Below are positions 37,673 to 46,030 of a stretch of DNA of 64,000 nucleotides, one piece after another (within the stretch, counting starts at the first letter, position 1; each line of letters starts with the position of its first letter). The notes below the pieces were generated by a model, which had not been told where the DNA came from, searched no databases, and was given only the letters and a program-made list of their open reading frames with translations. Source of the DNA: Thermococcus gammatolerans EJ3 (lineage in GTDB: Archaea; Methanobacteriota_B; Thermococci; Thermococcales; Thermococcaceae); contig NC_012804.1 of the NCBI RefSeq assembly GCF_000022365.1, positions 248,001 to 312,000 on the forward strand, given 5' to 3'. A program made the position numbers and the translations under genes.

Positions 37673-37822
37673 ACCGAGGGTTTCCCAGAAAATGCTGAAC
37701 GCTGTTATATTTTCATTCAAATCGTTACTTGATGCCCCGCTTGAAGCTGTAGTTCCCTTCACGACTCCGGAAAACATACTAAGGAAGAGCATTGCTATCA
37801 AAGCTACTCCCTTCCATTTCAT
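37673..37822 (-). CDS. N-terminal stub of the large island surface protein (signal peptide)
   Basis: Fifty codons from ATG 37822 ending at TAG 37670-37672. Positive start MKWK, hydrophobic core VALIAMLFLSMFSGVV and a likely cleavage after VKG or TTA: a Sec signal peptide. The following sequence NDLNENITAFSIFWETLG continues in the same frame after the stop as EAQLVAIVNSTG. CAG to TAG would explain the stop in one transition. Confidence 0.65.
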
Positions 37823-37852
37823 GAAAACCACCAAGAGTTATAATACTGGAAG

Positions 37853-37932
37853 GTTTAAAACTTTTTTCTATCCGAATTTCACATACTATCAATGATAGTA
37901 TATAAAATCTGGAAAGTTCGAAAGGTTTAAAC
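37853..37932. promoter_or_regulatory. Divergent promoters with a perfect 19-bp palindrome
   Basis: Between the island operon (minus) and the CBS/antiporter operon (plus). Minus TATA GTTTTAAACC at 37853-37861; plus TATA GGTTTAAAC at 37924-37932, about 27 bp before ATG 37955, so that gene is probably leaderless. In between is ATACTATCA-A-TGATAGTAT (37883-37901), a perfect 9-1-9 inverted repeat, abutting a second TATA-like TATATAAAAT (37899-37908). A dimeric regulator here could control both sides. Confidence 0.6.
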
Positions 37933-37954
37933 GCTCTGGATGGAAAGATAAAAG

Positions 37955-38515
37955 ATGGTGCGCCTACCGATGGAAGTGCCCCCCGGAAAGTGGAGCAAGG
38001 CGAAGAAAGTTCATCTCATTCACACCAAGCGCAGAATGCTCCAGCTCAAGCGCAAGGATGAGCTGAGCTATAACATCCGCTACATCTCAAAGGTCCCCGT
38101 GAAGCTCGTAATGGACAGGGAGTTCCTGACCCTTCACCCGGAGGAGTCCTTATCAAAGCTCGTCCAAAGCCTCAGGGGTGAGGAGAGCTCTGCGGTGGTT
38201 GTTGACGATGAAGGTAAACTCCTCGGCTTCATCACGATGAAGGACCTCCTCCGCTTCTTCGAACCCCCGAGGAGGTACTCCATAGTGGGCATAAACCTGC
38301 TCAAAAAGTACTCCATAAGCAACGCCTCCCGCGTGGAGGACATAATGGTTCGCAAGCCCATAACGATTCACGTCGATGAGAACCTCGGGCGGGCGATACG
38401 GATAATGCTCGAAACCGGAAAGCACCACCTCCCGGTGGTTGATGATAAAAACCGCGTTCACGGCATCCTTGAGGTCAAGGACATAATCCGTCTGATACGC
38501 ATAGTCTCGTCATGA
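37955..38515 (+). CDS. CBS-domain protein
   Basis: 186 residues. A basic N-terminal tail (KWSKAKKVHLIHTKRR) precedes two CBS domains: VMDREFLTLHPEESLSKLV to LGFITMKDLLRFF (about 52-107) and DIMVRKPITIHVDENLGRAI to HGILEVKDIIRLI (about 131-180). CBS pairs bind adenine nucleotides or SAM and control linked enzymes or transporters; two antiporters follow immediately. ATG 37955 fits a leaderless start; ATG 37970 is an alternative. Confidence 0.85.
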   Translation: MVRLPMEVPPGKWSKAKKVHLIHTKRRMLQLKRKDELSYNIRYISKVPVKLVMDREFLTLHPEESLSKLVQSLRGEESSAVVVDDEGKLLGFITMKDLLRFFEPPRRYSIVGINLLKKYSISNASRVEDIMVRKPITIHVDENLGRAIRIMLETGKHHLPVVDDKNRVHGILEVKDIIRLIRIVSS

Positions 38516-38544
38516 ACCCCTAAAACCGCAGAGGGATGATAATC

Positions 38545-39687
38545 ATGGACGTGTTCCTAGAGCTGGCGCTGATACTAATCGTTGCGAAGCTCTTCGGCTA
38601 CCTCGCCGTTCGCCTCGGCTTTCCAGCGGCCCTCGGCCAGCTGATTGGCGGGATTCTAATCGGGCCGTCCATTCTGGGACTGGTCGGCTTCGACGAGGCC
38701 GTGAAGCTTCTGGCCGACCTCGGCGTCGTTATGCTGCTCTTTCTGGCGGGCCTTGAGACCGACGTTGAGGAGTTCAAGCACGTTGGTATTCCCGCTTTCA
38801 TAATAGCATCCCTCGGCGTTCTCATACCCTTCATCCTCGGTTATGTTGGGGCTCTGGCCTGGGGGTACTCGAACATACAGGCCATGTTCCTCGGTGGAGT
38901 TCTGACTGCCACGAGCGTCGGTCTCACAACGAGCATACTCATGGAGATGAAGAAGCTCCGCACGAGGGTTGGAACGACGATTTTAGCTGCTGCCGTCGTT
39001 GACGACGTCCTCGGCATCATCGTGCTCACGATACTCGTTGGAATAAACACCAGGGGGAGCGTCTACTTCAAGGACCTCCTCATAATCCTCGGCGAGGTCG
39101 TCCTTTACTTCGGCATTGGCCTTCTTATCGGCAATCCCGCCGTCAGGGAGGCTTTGAAGCTTTCGGAGAGAATTACTTTACCTGAGACCGTTACGGCTTT
39201 TGCCATAGCGATAATGCTAATCTTCGCCTACCTCGCCGAGCAGTTCCAGATAGCGGGCATAACCGGTGCCTACCTGGCAGGTCTTCTCGTGGCGAGCACC
39301 GACGAGGCGAAGGAAGTTGACAGAAAGTTCATGACGATAGGCTACTCCCTCTTCATTCCAGTGTTCCTCGTGAGCATCGGCATAGAGAGCGACGTGCGGG
39401 TTTTAGCCCACGCGGGAACCTTTGCCCTAATCTACGCCATACTCGCGATAGTGAGTAAAGTGGTCGGCTGCGGCTTCGGTGCCTTCGTCTCGAAGTTCAG
39501 ACCGATTGAGTCCCTTCAGGTGGGCGTTGGCATGATACCCCGTATGGAGGTGGCCCTCATCATGGCCAACGTGGCCCTCAACGAGGGCGTCTTCGACAGC
39601 GGGACGTTTTCCATACCGGTCACGATGGTTCTGGTGACGACGATAGTGACGCCGTTCCTCCTGAAGTGGGCATTCTCAAGGGAATAG
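38545..39687 (+). CDS. CPA2-family cation/proton antiporter
   Basis: 380 residues, about twelve membrane helices. Kef/Nha-type family features: GQLIGGILIGPSILGLV, LLFLAGLETDVEEF, TATSVGLTTSIL, AAAVVDDVLGIIVL (the paired acidic residues of the ion site) and GVGMIPRMEVALI. No TrkA-N domain fused. It exchanges Na+ or K+ for H+. Start 38545 follows GAGGGATGAT. Second gene of the operon headed by the CBS protein, and 10 bp before a paralogue. Confidence 0.9.
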   Translation: MDVFLELALILIVAKLFGYLAVRLGFPAALGQLIGGILIGPSILGLVGFDEAVKLLADLGVVMLLFLAGLETDVEEFKHVGIPAFIIASLGVLIPFILGYVGALAWGYSNIQAMFLGGVLTATSVGLTTSILMEMKKLRTRVGTTILAAAVVDDVLGIIVLTILVGINTRGSVYFKDLLIILGEVVLYFGIGLLIGNPAVREALKLSERITLPETVTAFAIAIMLIFAYLAEQFQIAGITGAYLAGLLVASTDEAKEVDRKFMTIGYSLFIPVFLVSIGIESDVRVLAHAGTFALIYAILAIVSKVVGCGFGAFVSKFRPIESLQVGVGMIPRMEVALIMANVALNEGVFDSGTFSIPVTMVLVTTIVTPFLLKWAFSRE

Positions 39688-39697
39688 GGGCGGTAGC

Positions 39698-40822
39698 ATG
39701 GAGATACTCCTCCTGATAGCGGTAATGCTCGCGACGGCGAAGCTGATGGGGTATCTCTTCGAGAGACTGGGTCAGCCCGTTGTCCTCGGCCAGATATTCG
39801 GGGGCCTGCTGATTGGCATCTTCTTCGAAACTAACCCGGTGATAGGCCAGTTCGCCAACCTCGGCGTCCTCCTGCTTCTCTTCATGGCTGGTCTTGAGAG
39901 CGAGCTTGAGGAGTTCAAGCGCGTTGGAAAGCAGAGCGTTGTCGTTGCGAGCCTCGGCGTTCTGGTCGCTTTCCTCTTTGGCTTTGCCGTGGCTTACCTC
40001 TTCGTCCCCCTCCACGAGGCAATCCTCTACGGCGCGATGATGACACCGACGAGCGTGAGCATAACGGTGAAGGTGCTCATGGAGATGAGGAAGCTCAACA
40101 CGCGCGAGGGGACGACGATTTTAGCGGCTGCGGTCGTGGATGACGTCCTCGGAATCCTTGTTCTCACTGTGGCGATTTCGATGATAAAGGGAGGCGAGGT
40201 CAACTACGCGAGCCTCGCCGAGGTCGTTCTCTCGGTCTCTCTGCTCCTCTTCTTCTTCCTCTACTTCGGGCCCGGCCTCGCGGACAGGGTCTTTCGCATT
40301 CTCTCCAGAGTTGACCTGCCCGAGAGCGAGACGGCCTTTGCCCTTGTTTTCCTCATAGTCTTCGCCTTCCTCGCCGAGCACCTGAACCTCGCCTCGATTC
40401 TCGGTGCCTACCTAACGGGCCTCGCCCTCGGCCAGAGCTCCAAGAAGAAGACGATAATGGACCACATGAACGTCCTCGGCTATTCCCTCTTCATCCCGCT
40501 CTTCTTTGTCGAGGTCGGGATGAAGATAGAGCTGGACTACATCCTCCACGCGGGCCTCTTCGCGGTTCTCTACACCATTGCCTCCATAGTGAGCAAAATA
40601 GTCGGCTGCGGCCTCGGCGCCAGGCTGGCCGGCTTTGACTGGGGGTCCTCCCTCAGGATAGGCGTCGGGATGATTCCGAGGATGGGTGTTGAGCTGGCTA
40701 TGCTGGCCGTTGCTATGGGGAGCGGAATAATAGGCCCCGACGCCCTGACCGTGGCGATTCTCATGGTGTTCGTTACGACTGTGATAACGCCGCCCCTGCT
40801 CAAGTGGCTCTATTCAAGGTAG
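39698..40822 (+). CDS. CPA2-family cation/proton antiporter, paralogue of the preceding gene
   Basis: 374 residues with the same motifs as its neighbour: GQIFGGLLIGIFFET, LLLFMAGLESELEEF, TPTSVSITVKVLMEM, ILAAAVVDDVLGILVL, GVGMIPRMGVELAML. About half the positions agree by eye, so tandem duplication is likely; the two may act as partners or with different ions. Start ATG 39698 after GGGGCGGTAGC. Followed immediately by a guide-RNA gene on the other strand. Confidence 0.9.
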   Translation: MEILLLIAVMLATAKLMGYLFERLGQPVVLGQIFGGLLIGIFFETNPVIGQFANLGVLLLLFMAGLESELEEFKRVGKQSVVVASLGVLVAFLFGFAVAYLFVPLHEAILYGAMMTPTSVSITVKVLMEMRKLNTREGTTILAAAVVDDVLGILVLTVAISMIKGGEVNYASLAEVVLSVSLLLFFFLYFGPGLADRVFRILSRVDLPESETAFALVFLIVFAFLAEHLNLASILGAYLTGLALGQSSKKKTIMDHMNVLGYSLFIPLFFVEVGMKIELDYILHAGLFAVLYTIASIVSKIVGCGLGARLAGFDWGSSLRIGVGMIPRMGVELAMLAVAMGSGIIGPDALTVAILMVFVTTVITPPLLKWLYSR

Positions 40823-40823
40823 C

Positions 40824-40872
40824 TCCGCCAACCGAGTGTTCATCACGACTCAGCCAGTGCCGGTTTCGTCAT
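40824..40872 (-). ncRNA. C/D-box sRNA (2'-O-methylation guide), candidate
   Basis: Minus strand order: C box ATGACGA (40872-40866; one change from RUGAUGA), 12-nt guide AACCGGCACTGG, D' box CTGA (40853-40850), 3-nt spacer, C' box GTGATGA (40846-40840), 12-nt guide ACACTCGGTTGG, D box CGGA (40827-40824; one change from CUGA). The 12/3/12 geometry is that of archaeal sRNAs. A minus-strand TATA at 40896-40904 lies at the right distance upstream and is shared with marC. Two imperfect boxes lower certainty. Confidence 0.65.
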
Positions 40873-40895
40873 CGCTCGCCCTGGGTTGGCATAGG

Positions 40896-40904
40896 TTTTT
40901 AAAT
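40896..40904. promoter_or_regulatory. Shared, nearly symmetric TATA box for marC (+) and C/D sRNA (-)
   Basis: TTTTTAAAT reads as a TATA box on both strands. Plus direction: ATG of marC at 40925 is about 25 bp downstream, giving a leaderless mRNA. Minus direction: about 25 bp away is 40876, the expected 5' end of the guide RNA. Inferred from spacing. Confidence 0.5.
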
Positions 40905-40924
40905 TGCTTTCCCCAGCTTCCAGC

Positions 40925-41539
40925 ATGAGCGAGTTCTCAACGATACTCAGCTCGGCACTGCTGATGCTCATCATGATTGACCCGAGCGACAAGATACTCC
41001 TCGTTAGCTTCCTGCGCGAGGATTTTCACATAGAGGACATAAAGGCCCTAATCGTGAGAGCCAACCTGATAGGCTTCCTTCTCCTGGCGAGCTTCGCGGT
41101 GGCAGGTCAGATAATCCTCCAGGAGATTTTTCACATCGACATAAACGCCCTGAAGGTTGCCGGGGGCTTCGTTCTCTTCAAAATTGGTCTCGAGGCTTTA
41201 GAAGGCGGTGGAATGTTCACGCTGAAGAGGGAGCGTGATATTCTAGCTTTGGCCGCCGTCCCCGTCGCGATGCCCCTCATTGCTGGTCCCGCCGCTATTA
41301 CTGCGGTAATAACACTCACCGCCGAGTACGGCTACCTCGTCTCGCTCTCCGCAACGGCCATAGCGATTGCAGTCGTTGCGCTCTCGATGTTCGTGGCGCT
41401 CTACATGATGAAGTCCGTCAACAAAACCTTCCTGAGCGTTACTATCAGGATAATCGGTCTCTTCATAATGGCCATTGGGGCTCAGATGATGGTCGAGGGC
41501 GTCGTCGGGATATACCTCCTCATGACATTTTCTGGATAA
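40925..41539 (+). CDS. MarC-family integral membrane protein
   Basis: 204 residues, six membrane helices. MarC/UPF0056 features: [20 protein letters not shown] at the start, [17 protein letters not shown] near 82, [18 protein letters not shown] near 113 and [16 protein letters not shown] at the end. Function of the family is unsettled; some archaeal members behave as amino-acid permeases. ATG 40925 chosen over TTG 40904, which lies in the TATA box. Confidence 0.88.
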   Translation: MSEFSTILSSALLMLIMIDPSDKILLVSFLREDFHIEDIKALIVRANLIGFLLLASFAVAGQIILQEIFHIDINALKVAGGFVLFKIGLEALEGGGMFTLKRERDILALAAVPVAMPLIAGPAAITAVITLTAEYGYLVSLSATAIAIAVVALSMFVALYMMKSVNKTFLSVTIRIIGLFIMAIGAQMMVEGVVGIYLLMTFSG

Positions 41540-41603
41540 ACGTCAAACTTTGTCGGGATAACCTTTTAACTCCTCCCTTCCCTCTTCCGAAAAGGTGAGA
41601 GGG

Positions 41604-42911
41604 ATGAAAGTTGAGCGCGTTAAGGGGACGAGGGACTTTTTACCGGAGGAGATGGCGAAGAGGAGATGGGTCTTCGAGAGGATTCGCGAGGTCTTCGAGC
41701 GCTATAACTTTCACGAGGTTCTCACGCCAACTTTCGAATACACTGAGCTCTTCAAGCTCAGGAGCGGTGAGGAGGTTGTAAAACAGCTCTACGCCTTCCT
41801 CGACAAGGGCGGGAGGGACATCTCGCTCCGCCCGGACATGACGTCGAGCGTCGCGAGGCTCTACGTTTCAGCCTTCCAGACGGCCCCCAAGCCCATCAAG
41901 TGGTACTACATCGCCAATATGTTCCGCTACGAGGAACCGCAGAGCGGTCGCTTTAGGGAATTCTGGCAGGCGGGCGTTGAGCTCATCGGGAGCGATAAGG
42001 TTGAGGCTGACGCTGAGGTTATAGCGCTCTTCACCGAGAGCTACCTCGCCACAGGCCTTGAGGACTTCACGGTGAACATCGGCGACCGCGTTCTGCTCGA
42101 CGAGTTCGCCAAGATGCTCGGCGTCAAAGACGATATCGGGCTCATGAGGCTCATAGACAAGAAGGACAAGCTTACCCAAGAGGAGTTCGTCAAAGCTTTG
42201 AAAGACTTCGGGCTGAGCGATGAGGACGTTGAAAAGGTACTTTCGCTCGTCGAGATTAAAGGGGAACCTGACGAGGTTCTCCCAAAGGCCGAGGAGCTCT
42301 TTACGAGCGAGAAAGCCAAGGCTGAGATAAGGCGCCTCTACGAGCTGGTTGACCTGCTCGACGCCTATGGAGTCTCGAAATGGATTAGGATTGACCTCGG
42401 AATAGCGCGCGGTTTTGACTACTACACGAGCGTGGTTTTTGAGGCGATAGCGCCGAACGACCTTGGAATCGGCTCGATTGGCGGTGGTGGCCGTTACGAC
42501 AACCTCATCGAGGTCTTCGGTGGCAAGCCTACGCCAGCGACGGGTTTCGCAATAGGCATAGAGAGGCTCATCCCGATACTCGAGTGGAAGGGCCTCATAC
42601 CCGAAATCAGGCTCAGGCCCGACGTTTATGTGATTCCCATCGGAAAGGACGTTGAGCTCAGGAAGACGGCCGTCGAGGTCGTCTCTGCACTCAGAAGGGC
42701 TGGTGTTAAAGCTGATGTAGAGCTCACTGGAAGGAAGCTGAGGAAGGCCCTCGACCACGCTGGCAGGCTCAACGTGCCGTACGTGGTTCTCATCGGGAAA
42801 AGGGACCTTGAGAACGGCAACGTCACGATAAGGGACATGGAAACGGGCGAGCAGAGGGTCGTGAAAAAAGAAGGCATCGTCGAGGAGCTGCTCGAGCTCC
42901 TCGGCCTCTGA
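41604..42911 (+). CDS. hisS: Histidyl-tRNA synthetase
   Basis: 435-residue class II synthetase. VKGTRDFLPEE at the start, motif 2 MFRYEEPQSGRFREFWQ near 113, the HisRS signatures ARGFDYYT near 270 and IGGGGRYDNL near 296, and motif 3 GFAIGIERLI. The C-terminal anticodon-binding domain follows from about 335. Start ATG 41604 after AGGTGAGAGGG. Followed by a T8 run (42939-42946), probably its terminator. Confidence 0.97.
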   Translation: MKVERVKGTRDFLPEEMAKRRWVFERIREVFERYNFHEVLTPTFEYTELFKLRSGEEVVKQLYAFLDKGGRDISLRPDMTSSVARLYVSAFQTAPKPIKWYYIANMFRYEEPQSGRFREFWQAGVELIGSDKVEADAEVIALFTESYLATGLEDFTVNIGDRVLLDEFAKMLGVKDDIGLMRLIDKKDKLTQEEFVKALKDFGLSDEDVEKVLSLVEIKGEPDEVLPKAEELFTSEKAKAEIRRLYELVDLLDAYGVSKWIRIDLGIARGFDYYTSVVFEAIAPNDLGIGSIGGGGRYDNLIEVFGGKPTPATGFAIGIERLIPILEWKGLIPEIRLRPDVYVIPIGKDVELRKTAVEVVSALRRAGVKADVELTGRKLRKALDHAGRLNVPYVVLIGKRDLENGNVTIRDMETGEQRVVKKEGIVEELLELLGL

Positions 42912-42938
42912 AATCATTTTTAAATATAAGGGAAAAGG

Positions 42939-42946
42939 TTTTTTTT
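42939..42946 (+). terminator. T-rich terminator after hisS
   Basis: Eight consecutive T on the plus strand, 28 bp after the hisS stop, in the short convergent gap before the aminotransferase gene. Archaeal RNA polymerase stops at U-runs without needing a hairpin. Confidence 0.5.
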
Positions 42947-42953
42947 CAAAGGT

Positions 42954-44336
42954 TTAATGCCATGTCACAACTCTGTGGGTCACTTTTCCCGCCAGTGCGT
43001 CCTTTAGGGCCCTCTCCATTATTTCGAGGCCCTTCTCGGCAATCTCTTCAGTTATGACGAGGGGCGGCGTAATCCGGATTACGTTTCCAAACATGCCGTA
43101 GCTGGGCAGTATTAACCCAAGCTCAAAGGCGCGCCAGCATATCTTCCCCGTGAGCTCAAGGTCTGGCTTTCCATTGGGCTTAACGATCTCCGCCCCTCTC
43201 ATCAGGCCTTTCCCGCGAACGTCCCCAATTACCTCGTAATCTTCCTTCATCTCGCCGAGGCGCTTTTTAATGAACTCGCCGACGCGGAGGGCGTTCTCTA
43301 AAAGGTTCTCCCCCTCTATTATCTCCAGCGTTGCTTTGGCGGCCGCGCTCACAACAGGATTTGCCGCCGGGGTTAGGAGTGCGGAACCGCTCGTCAGGTT
43401 TTCGAGGAGCTCCCTCCTCCCAATTACGCCGCTCAAACCCATGCCGCTCGCCACGCCCTTGCCGAAGATGAGGAGGTCAGGCTTCACCCCAAACCACTCG
43501 CTCGCGAACCACTTTCCCGTTCTCCCGATTCCCGTTTGAACCTCGTCCATCGCGAGGAGTATGTTATGTTCGTCCAAGAGCCTTTTGAGCTCAGCGAAGA
43601 ATCCTTCGGGAGGAACGACGATCCCCGCATCGCCCTGTATCGGCTCGGCTATCAGAAGTGCAATCTCGTCCGGCGGGACGACGTGGGCGAATATGTAACT
43701 TTCCAGATAATCCAGAAAGCGGTTTATCAGCTCGTCGGGCTCGTCGTAGCCGTTGATTCCCCAGGGGTTCCGGTAAGGATTCGGGTAAGGAACCCACACG
43801 ACGTTGGGCACCAGCGGGGAGAGGCCCCTCTTCTGTGAGCTTTGAAAGGCCGCCACCGACGTTGCCCCGTATGTCTGCCCGTGATAGGCACCTATGAAGG
43901 ATAAAATCCACGGTCTTCTTGTGGAGAACCTCGCCGCCTGAAGGGCCATGTCAACAGCGTCGCTCCCGCTCATTCCGAAGAGTACGAGTGGTCTTTCGAT
44001 AGGGGCCATTTCGATCAGCTTTTCCGCGACCTCTATTGCCCGCTTGCTGTGGGTGTATCCTATCATCGAGTGCTGTATCCTAGCTACTTGCTCCTGAACT
44101 TCCTTCACGAGTTTGGGATGGGAGTAGCCGGTGGAAGCGGCGGCCGCTCCCGCCAGAAAGTCTATGAAGACGTTCCCGTCAACGTCCTCAATAAGGGCAC
44201 CCCTGCCCCTCTCTGGGACGAGGGGAAAGAGCTTGACGCCGAGACCCGGCGAGATGGCACTCCTTTCGCGCTCTATAAGTTTCTTCGCCCTTGGGCCGGG
44301 CGGTTTAACAACTATTCGCGGGTAATCAGAATACAT
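42954..44336 (-). CDS. Class III PLP aminotransferase / amino-acid racemase family
   Basis: 460 residues, fold type I. FGMSGSDAVDMALQAAR near 118, GAYHGQTYGA near 148, LIAEPIQGDAGIVVPP near 226, AMDEVQTGIGRTG near 254, and the PLP lysine in FGKGVASGMGLSG near 287. Thermococcales have several of these: ornithine aminotransferases and broad amino-acid racemases; I cannot tell which from sequence. Start ATG 44336 with GGAGGGGAGG. Immediately downstream of, and co-directional with, an alanine/Na+ symporter, which supports alanine- or amino-acid-related use. Confidence 0.88.
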   Translation of the reverse strand: MYSDYPRIVVKPPGPRAKKLIERERSAISPGLGVKLFPLVPERGRGALIEDVDGNVFIDFLAGAAAASTGYSHPKLVKEVQEQVARIQHSMIGYTHSKRAIEVAEKLIEMAPIERPLVLFGMSGSDAVDMALQAARFSTRRPWILSFIGAYHGQTYGATSVAAFQSSQKRGLSPLVPNVVWVPYPNPYRNPWGINGYDEPDELINRFLDYLESYIFAHVVPPDEIALLIAEPIQGDAGIVVPPEGFFAELKRLLDEHNILLAMDEVQTGIGRTGKWFASEWFGVKPDLLIFGKGVASGMGLSGVIGRRELLENLTSGSALLTPAANPVVSAAAKATLEIIEGENLLENALRVGEFIKKRLGEMKEDYEVIGDVRGKGLMRGAEIVKPNGKPDLELTGKICWRAFELGLILPSYGMFGNVIRITPPLVITEEIAEKGLEIMERALKDALAGKVTHRVVTWH

Positions 44337-44375
44337 TTCCTCCCCTCCGGCCGTTAAAAGTGTAAAAAAAGGAAA

Positions 44376-45926
44376 TCACGGGTTGGCTGAGATGAACTCC
44401 TCCGTCTTCTCCTTGACGTACCAGGAGAGCACGAGAAGGCCTATCAGGTTCGGAATTGCCATCAGTCCGTTCATCATGTCCGAGAAGTTCCAGACGGTTT
44501 CCAGCTTCGTGACGGCCCCGATGTAGATGAAGACGACGAAGAGCAGGTTGTATATCAGGTGGAGCCTGGGATAGAGCCTCGCGAACTTCTCCGGATCCTT
44601 CTCGAGCCACTTGGCCAGGTACATGACGTTCTGCCTGCCGTAGAACGACCAGGCGAGTATCGTGGAGTACGCGAAGAGGACTATGCCTATTGCCACCATT
44701 ATTTCACCAGCATGTCCAAACGCTGCTGCGAACGCAGCCTGGGTCAGCGGGGCACCGTTGAGGTTGGGGTCGAGGTAAGCCTCAGTGACGACTATTGAGA
44801 CGCCGGTGAGGGTGCAGATTATGAGGGTGTCGATGAAGGGACCGAGCATTGCCACGTGGGCCTGCCTTGACGGGTGGTCGGTCTTAGCTGCGGCGTGGGC
44901 GAGCGTTGCCGTACCGAGACCTGCCTCATTGGAGAACAGGCCCCTCTTGACTCCCCAGAGCACAACCTGACCGATCGCTCCACCTGCGACTGCCTGGCCG
45001 GTGAAGGCGTCCTTGACTATGAGGGCGAAGGCAGATGGGAGTTTTCCTGCGAATTTGATCCACACGCCTATGGCGAAGATGAAGTAAATTATTGCCATGA
45101 ACGGAACGAGCATTTCAGCCACTTCGCCGATCCTCTTGATACCGCCGATGACGACTATGAAGGTCAGGACTGCTAGGGCAAGTCCGGTGGCCCACATGGG
45201 GATGTGGAAGGCCGTTTTCAACGCATCAGCGACTGAGTTTGACTGGGTCATGTTTCCAATTCCAAAGGCCGCGATCGATGCGAACAGTGCGAAGAGCACC
45301 GCAAGAACCTTGCCGAGCGTTGGGTACGCGTCGTCCTTGAGCAGGAACAGACCGAGAATAGCGAACAGCACCGCAATTATTATTGCTCCTACCTGCGTCG
45401 CACCGCTTAGTTTCATGGCGTCGCGACCCACGAATACCGCGAAGAGGAGCGTAAAGACAGCCGCTATGTATTTGCCCGTCTTCGGAATGTTCTTCATGGC
45501 AAAGCCCTTCTCTAGGAAGTTGAAAGTTCCGCCTATTTGCGTTCCGTCTGGCAGTTTGTCTCTAAAGGCGACGCCGAGTAGACCTTCCGAATACCTCGTG
45601 GCCATTCCCACGAGCGCGGTTATCCACATCCAGAATAACGCCCCCGGACCGCCGAAGTGTATGGCCGTTGCAACGCCAGCGATGTTACCGATGCCAACCG
45701 TTCCGGATATTGTTGCCATCAACGCCTGAAACGGCGTGATGTCACCCTCTCCCGTTTTTTTGCGCCCCTCGAACAGGGTGAAGCGTATCGCCCACCCCAG
45801 TCTTCTGAACTGTATCGCCTTTAGAATAGTTGTTAACAATATGCCGGTACCCACCAGCAGCACTATCATGGGGACGCCCCAGACTTCCCCATCGAGCCAG
45901 TTTATGAAGTCCACAATGGCACTCAT
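44376..45926 (-). CDS. Alanine/glycine:sodium symporter (AGCS family)
   Basis: 516 residues, about eleven helices. FQALMATISGTVGIGNIAGV, GPGALFWMWITALVGMATRYSEG (broken across), GVKRGLFSNEAGLGTATLAHAAA and WSFYGRQNV are AGCS signatures. It takes up alanine or glycine with Na+. Start ATG 45926 after GAGGTG; TTG 45935 rejected. TATA (minus) at 46021-46030 implies a 5' leader of about 75 nt carrying two inverted repeats. Confidence 0.93.
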   Translation of the reverse strand: MSAIVDFINWLDGEVWGVPMIVLLVGTGILLTTILKAIQFRRLGWAIRFTLFEGRKKTGEGDITPFQALMATISGTVGIGNIAGVATAIHFGGPGALFWMWITALVGMATRYSEGLLGVAFRDKLPDGTQIGGTFNFLEKGFAMKNIPKTGKYIAAVFTLLFAVFVGRDAMKLSGATQVGAIIIAVLFAILGLFLLKDDAYPTLGKVLAVLFALFASIAAFGIGNMTQSNSVADALKTAFHIPMWATGLALAVLTFIVVIGGIKRIGEVAEMLVPFMAIIYFIFAIGVWIKFAGKLPSAFALIVKDAFTGQAVAGGAIGQVVLWGVKRGLFSNEAGLGTATLAHAAAKTDHPSRQAHVAMLGPFIDTLIICTLTGVSIVVTEAYLDPNLNGAPLTQAAFAAAFGHAGEIMVAIGIVLFAYSTILAWSFYGRQNVMYLAKWLEKDPEKFARLYPRLHLIYNLLFVVFIYIGAVTKLETVWNFSDMMNGLMAIPNLIGLLVLSWYVKEKTEEFISANP

Positions 45927-45975
45927 TTTCAACACCTCTTATCTGTGTCATGTGCAGTATTGCTCTTCTACCACG

Positions 45976-46030
45976 TACATTGTGCATGTAGCCACTGATC
46001 AGTACACCTATGTAATTGATCCTTTTAAAC
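45976..46030. promoter_or_regulatory. agcS promoter and leader with two inverted repeats
   Basis: Minus-strand TATA GTTTAAAAGG (46021-46030). The palindrome ACTGATCAGT (45994-46003) sits at the predicted transcription start, and TACAT-TGTGC-ATGTA (45976-45990) lies just inside the leader. Either could be an operator, for example for an Lrp-type regulator; no such match has been tested. Confidence 0.45.

Larger units (their letters stand above)
34636..37822 (-). pseudogene. Large exported CARDB/WHy protein gene broken by one stop codon and one frameshift
   Basis: Reading the minus strand from ATG 37822 (RBS GGTGGTT; TATA about 37853-37861) gives a signal peptide, MKWKGVALIAMLFLSMF, and 50 residues up to TAG at 37670-37672. 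The same frame continues without another stop to 35033. Near 35046-35055 the frame ends at GVGEF-stop, while losing one G from the GGGGG run joins it as VAPGELESFKLDYHG to the frame ending at 34636. Joined, this is a protein of about 1,060 residues with signal peptide, helical N-domain, Pro-rich linker, beta domains including CARDB, a WHy-like domain and a glycine-zipper tail. Either the gene is decaying, or the stop and frameshift are assembly errors or recoding sites. Confidence 0.7.

Noticed and set aside
30590-37822. Island as an integrated virus or IS element
   Set aside because: No integrase, transposase, terminal repeats or tRNA junction seen at its edges.
41868-42917. 349-codon open frame antisense to hisS
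   Set aside because: Lies wholly opposite a certain gene; composition is the mirror of GC-rich codon use, no RBS or recognised motif.
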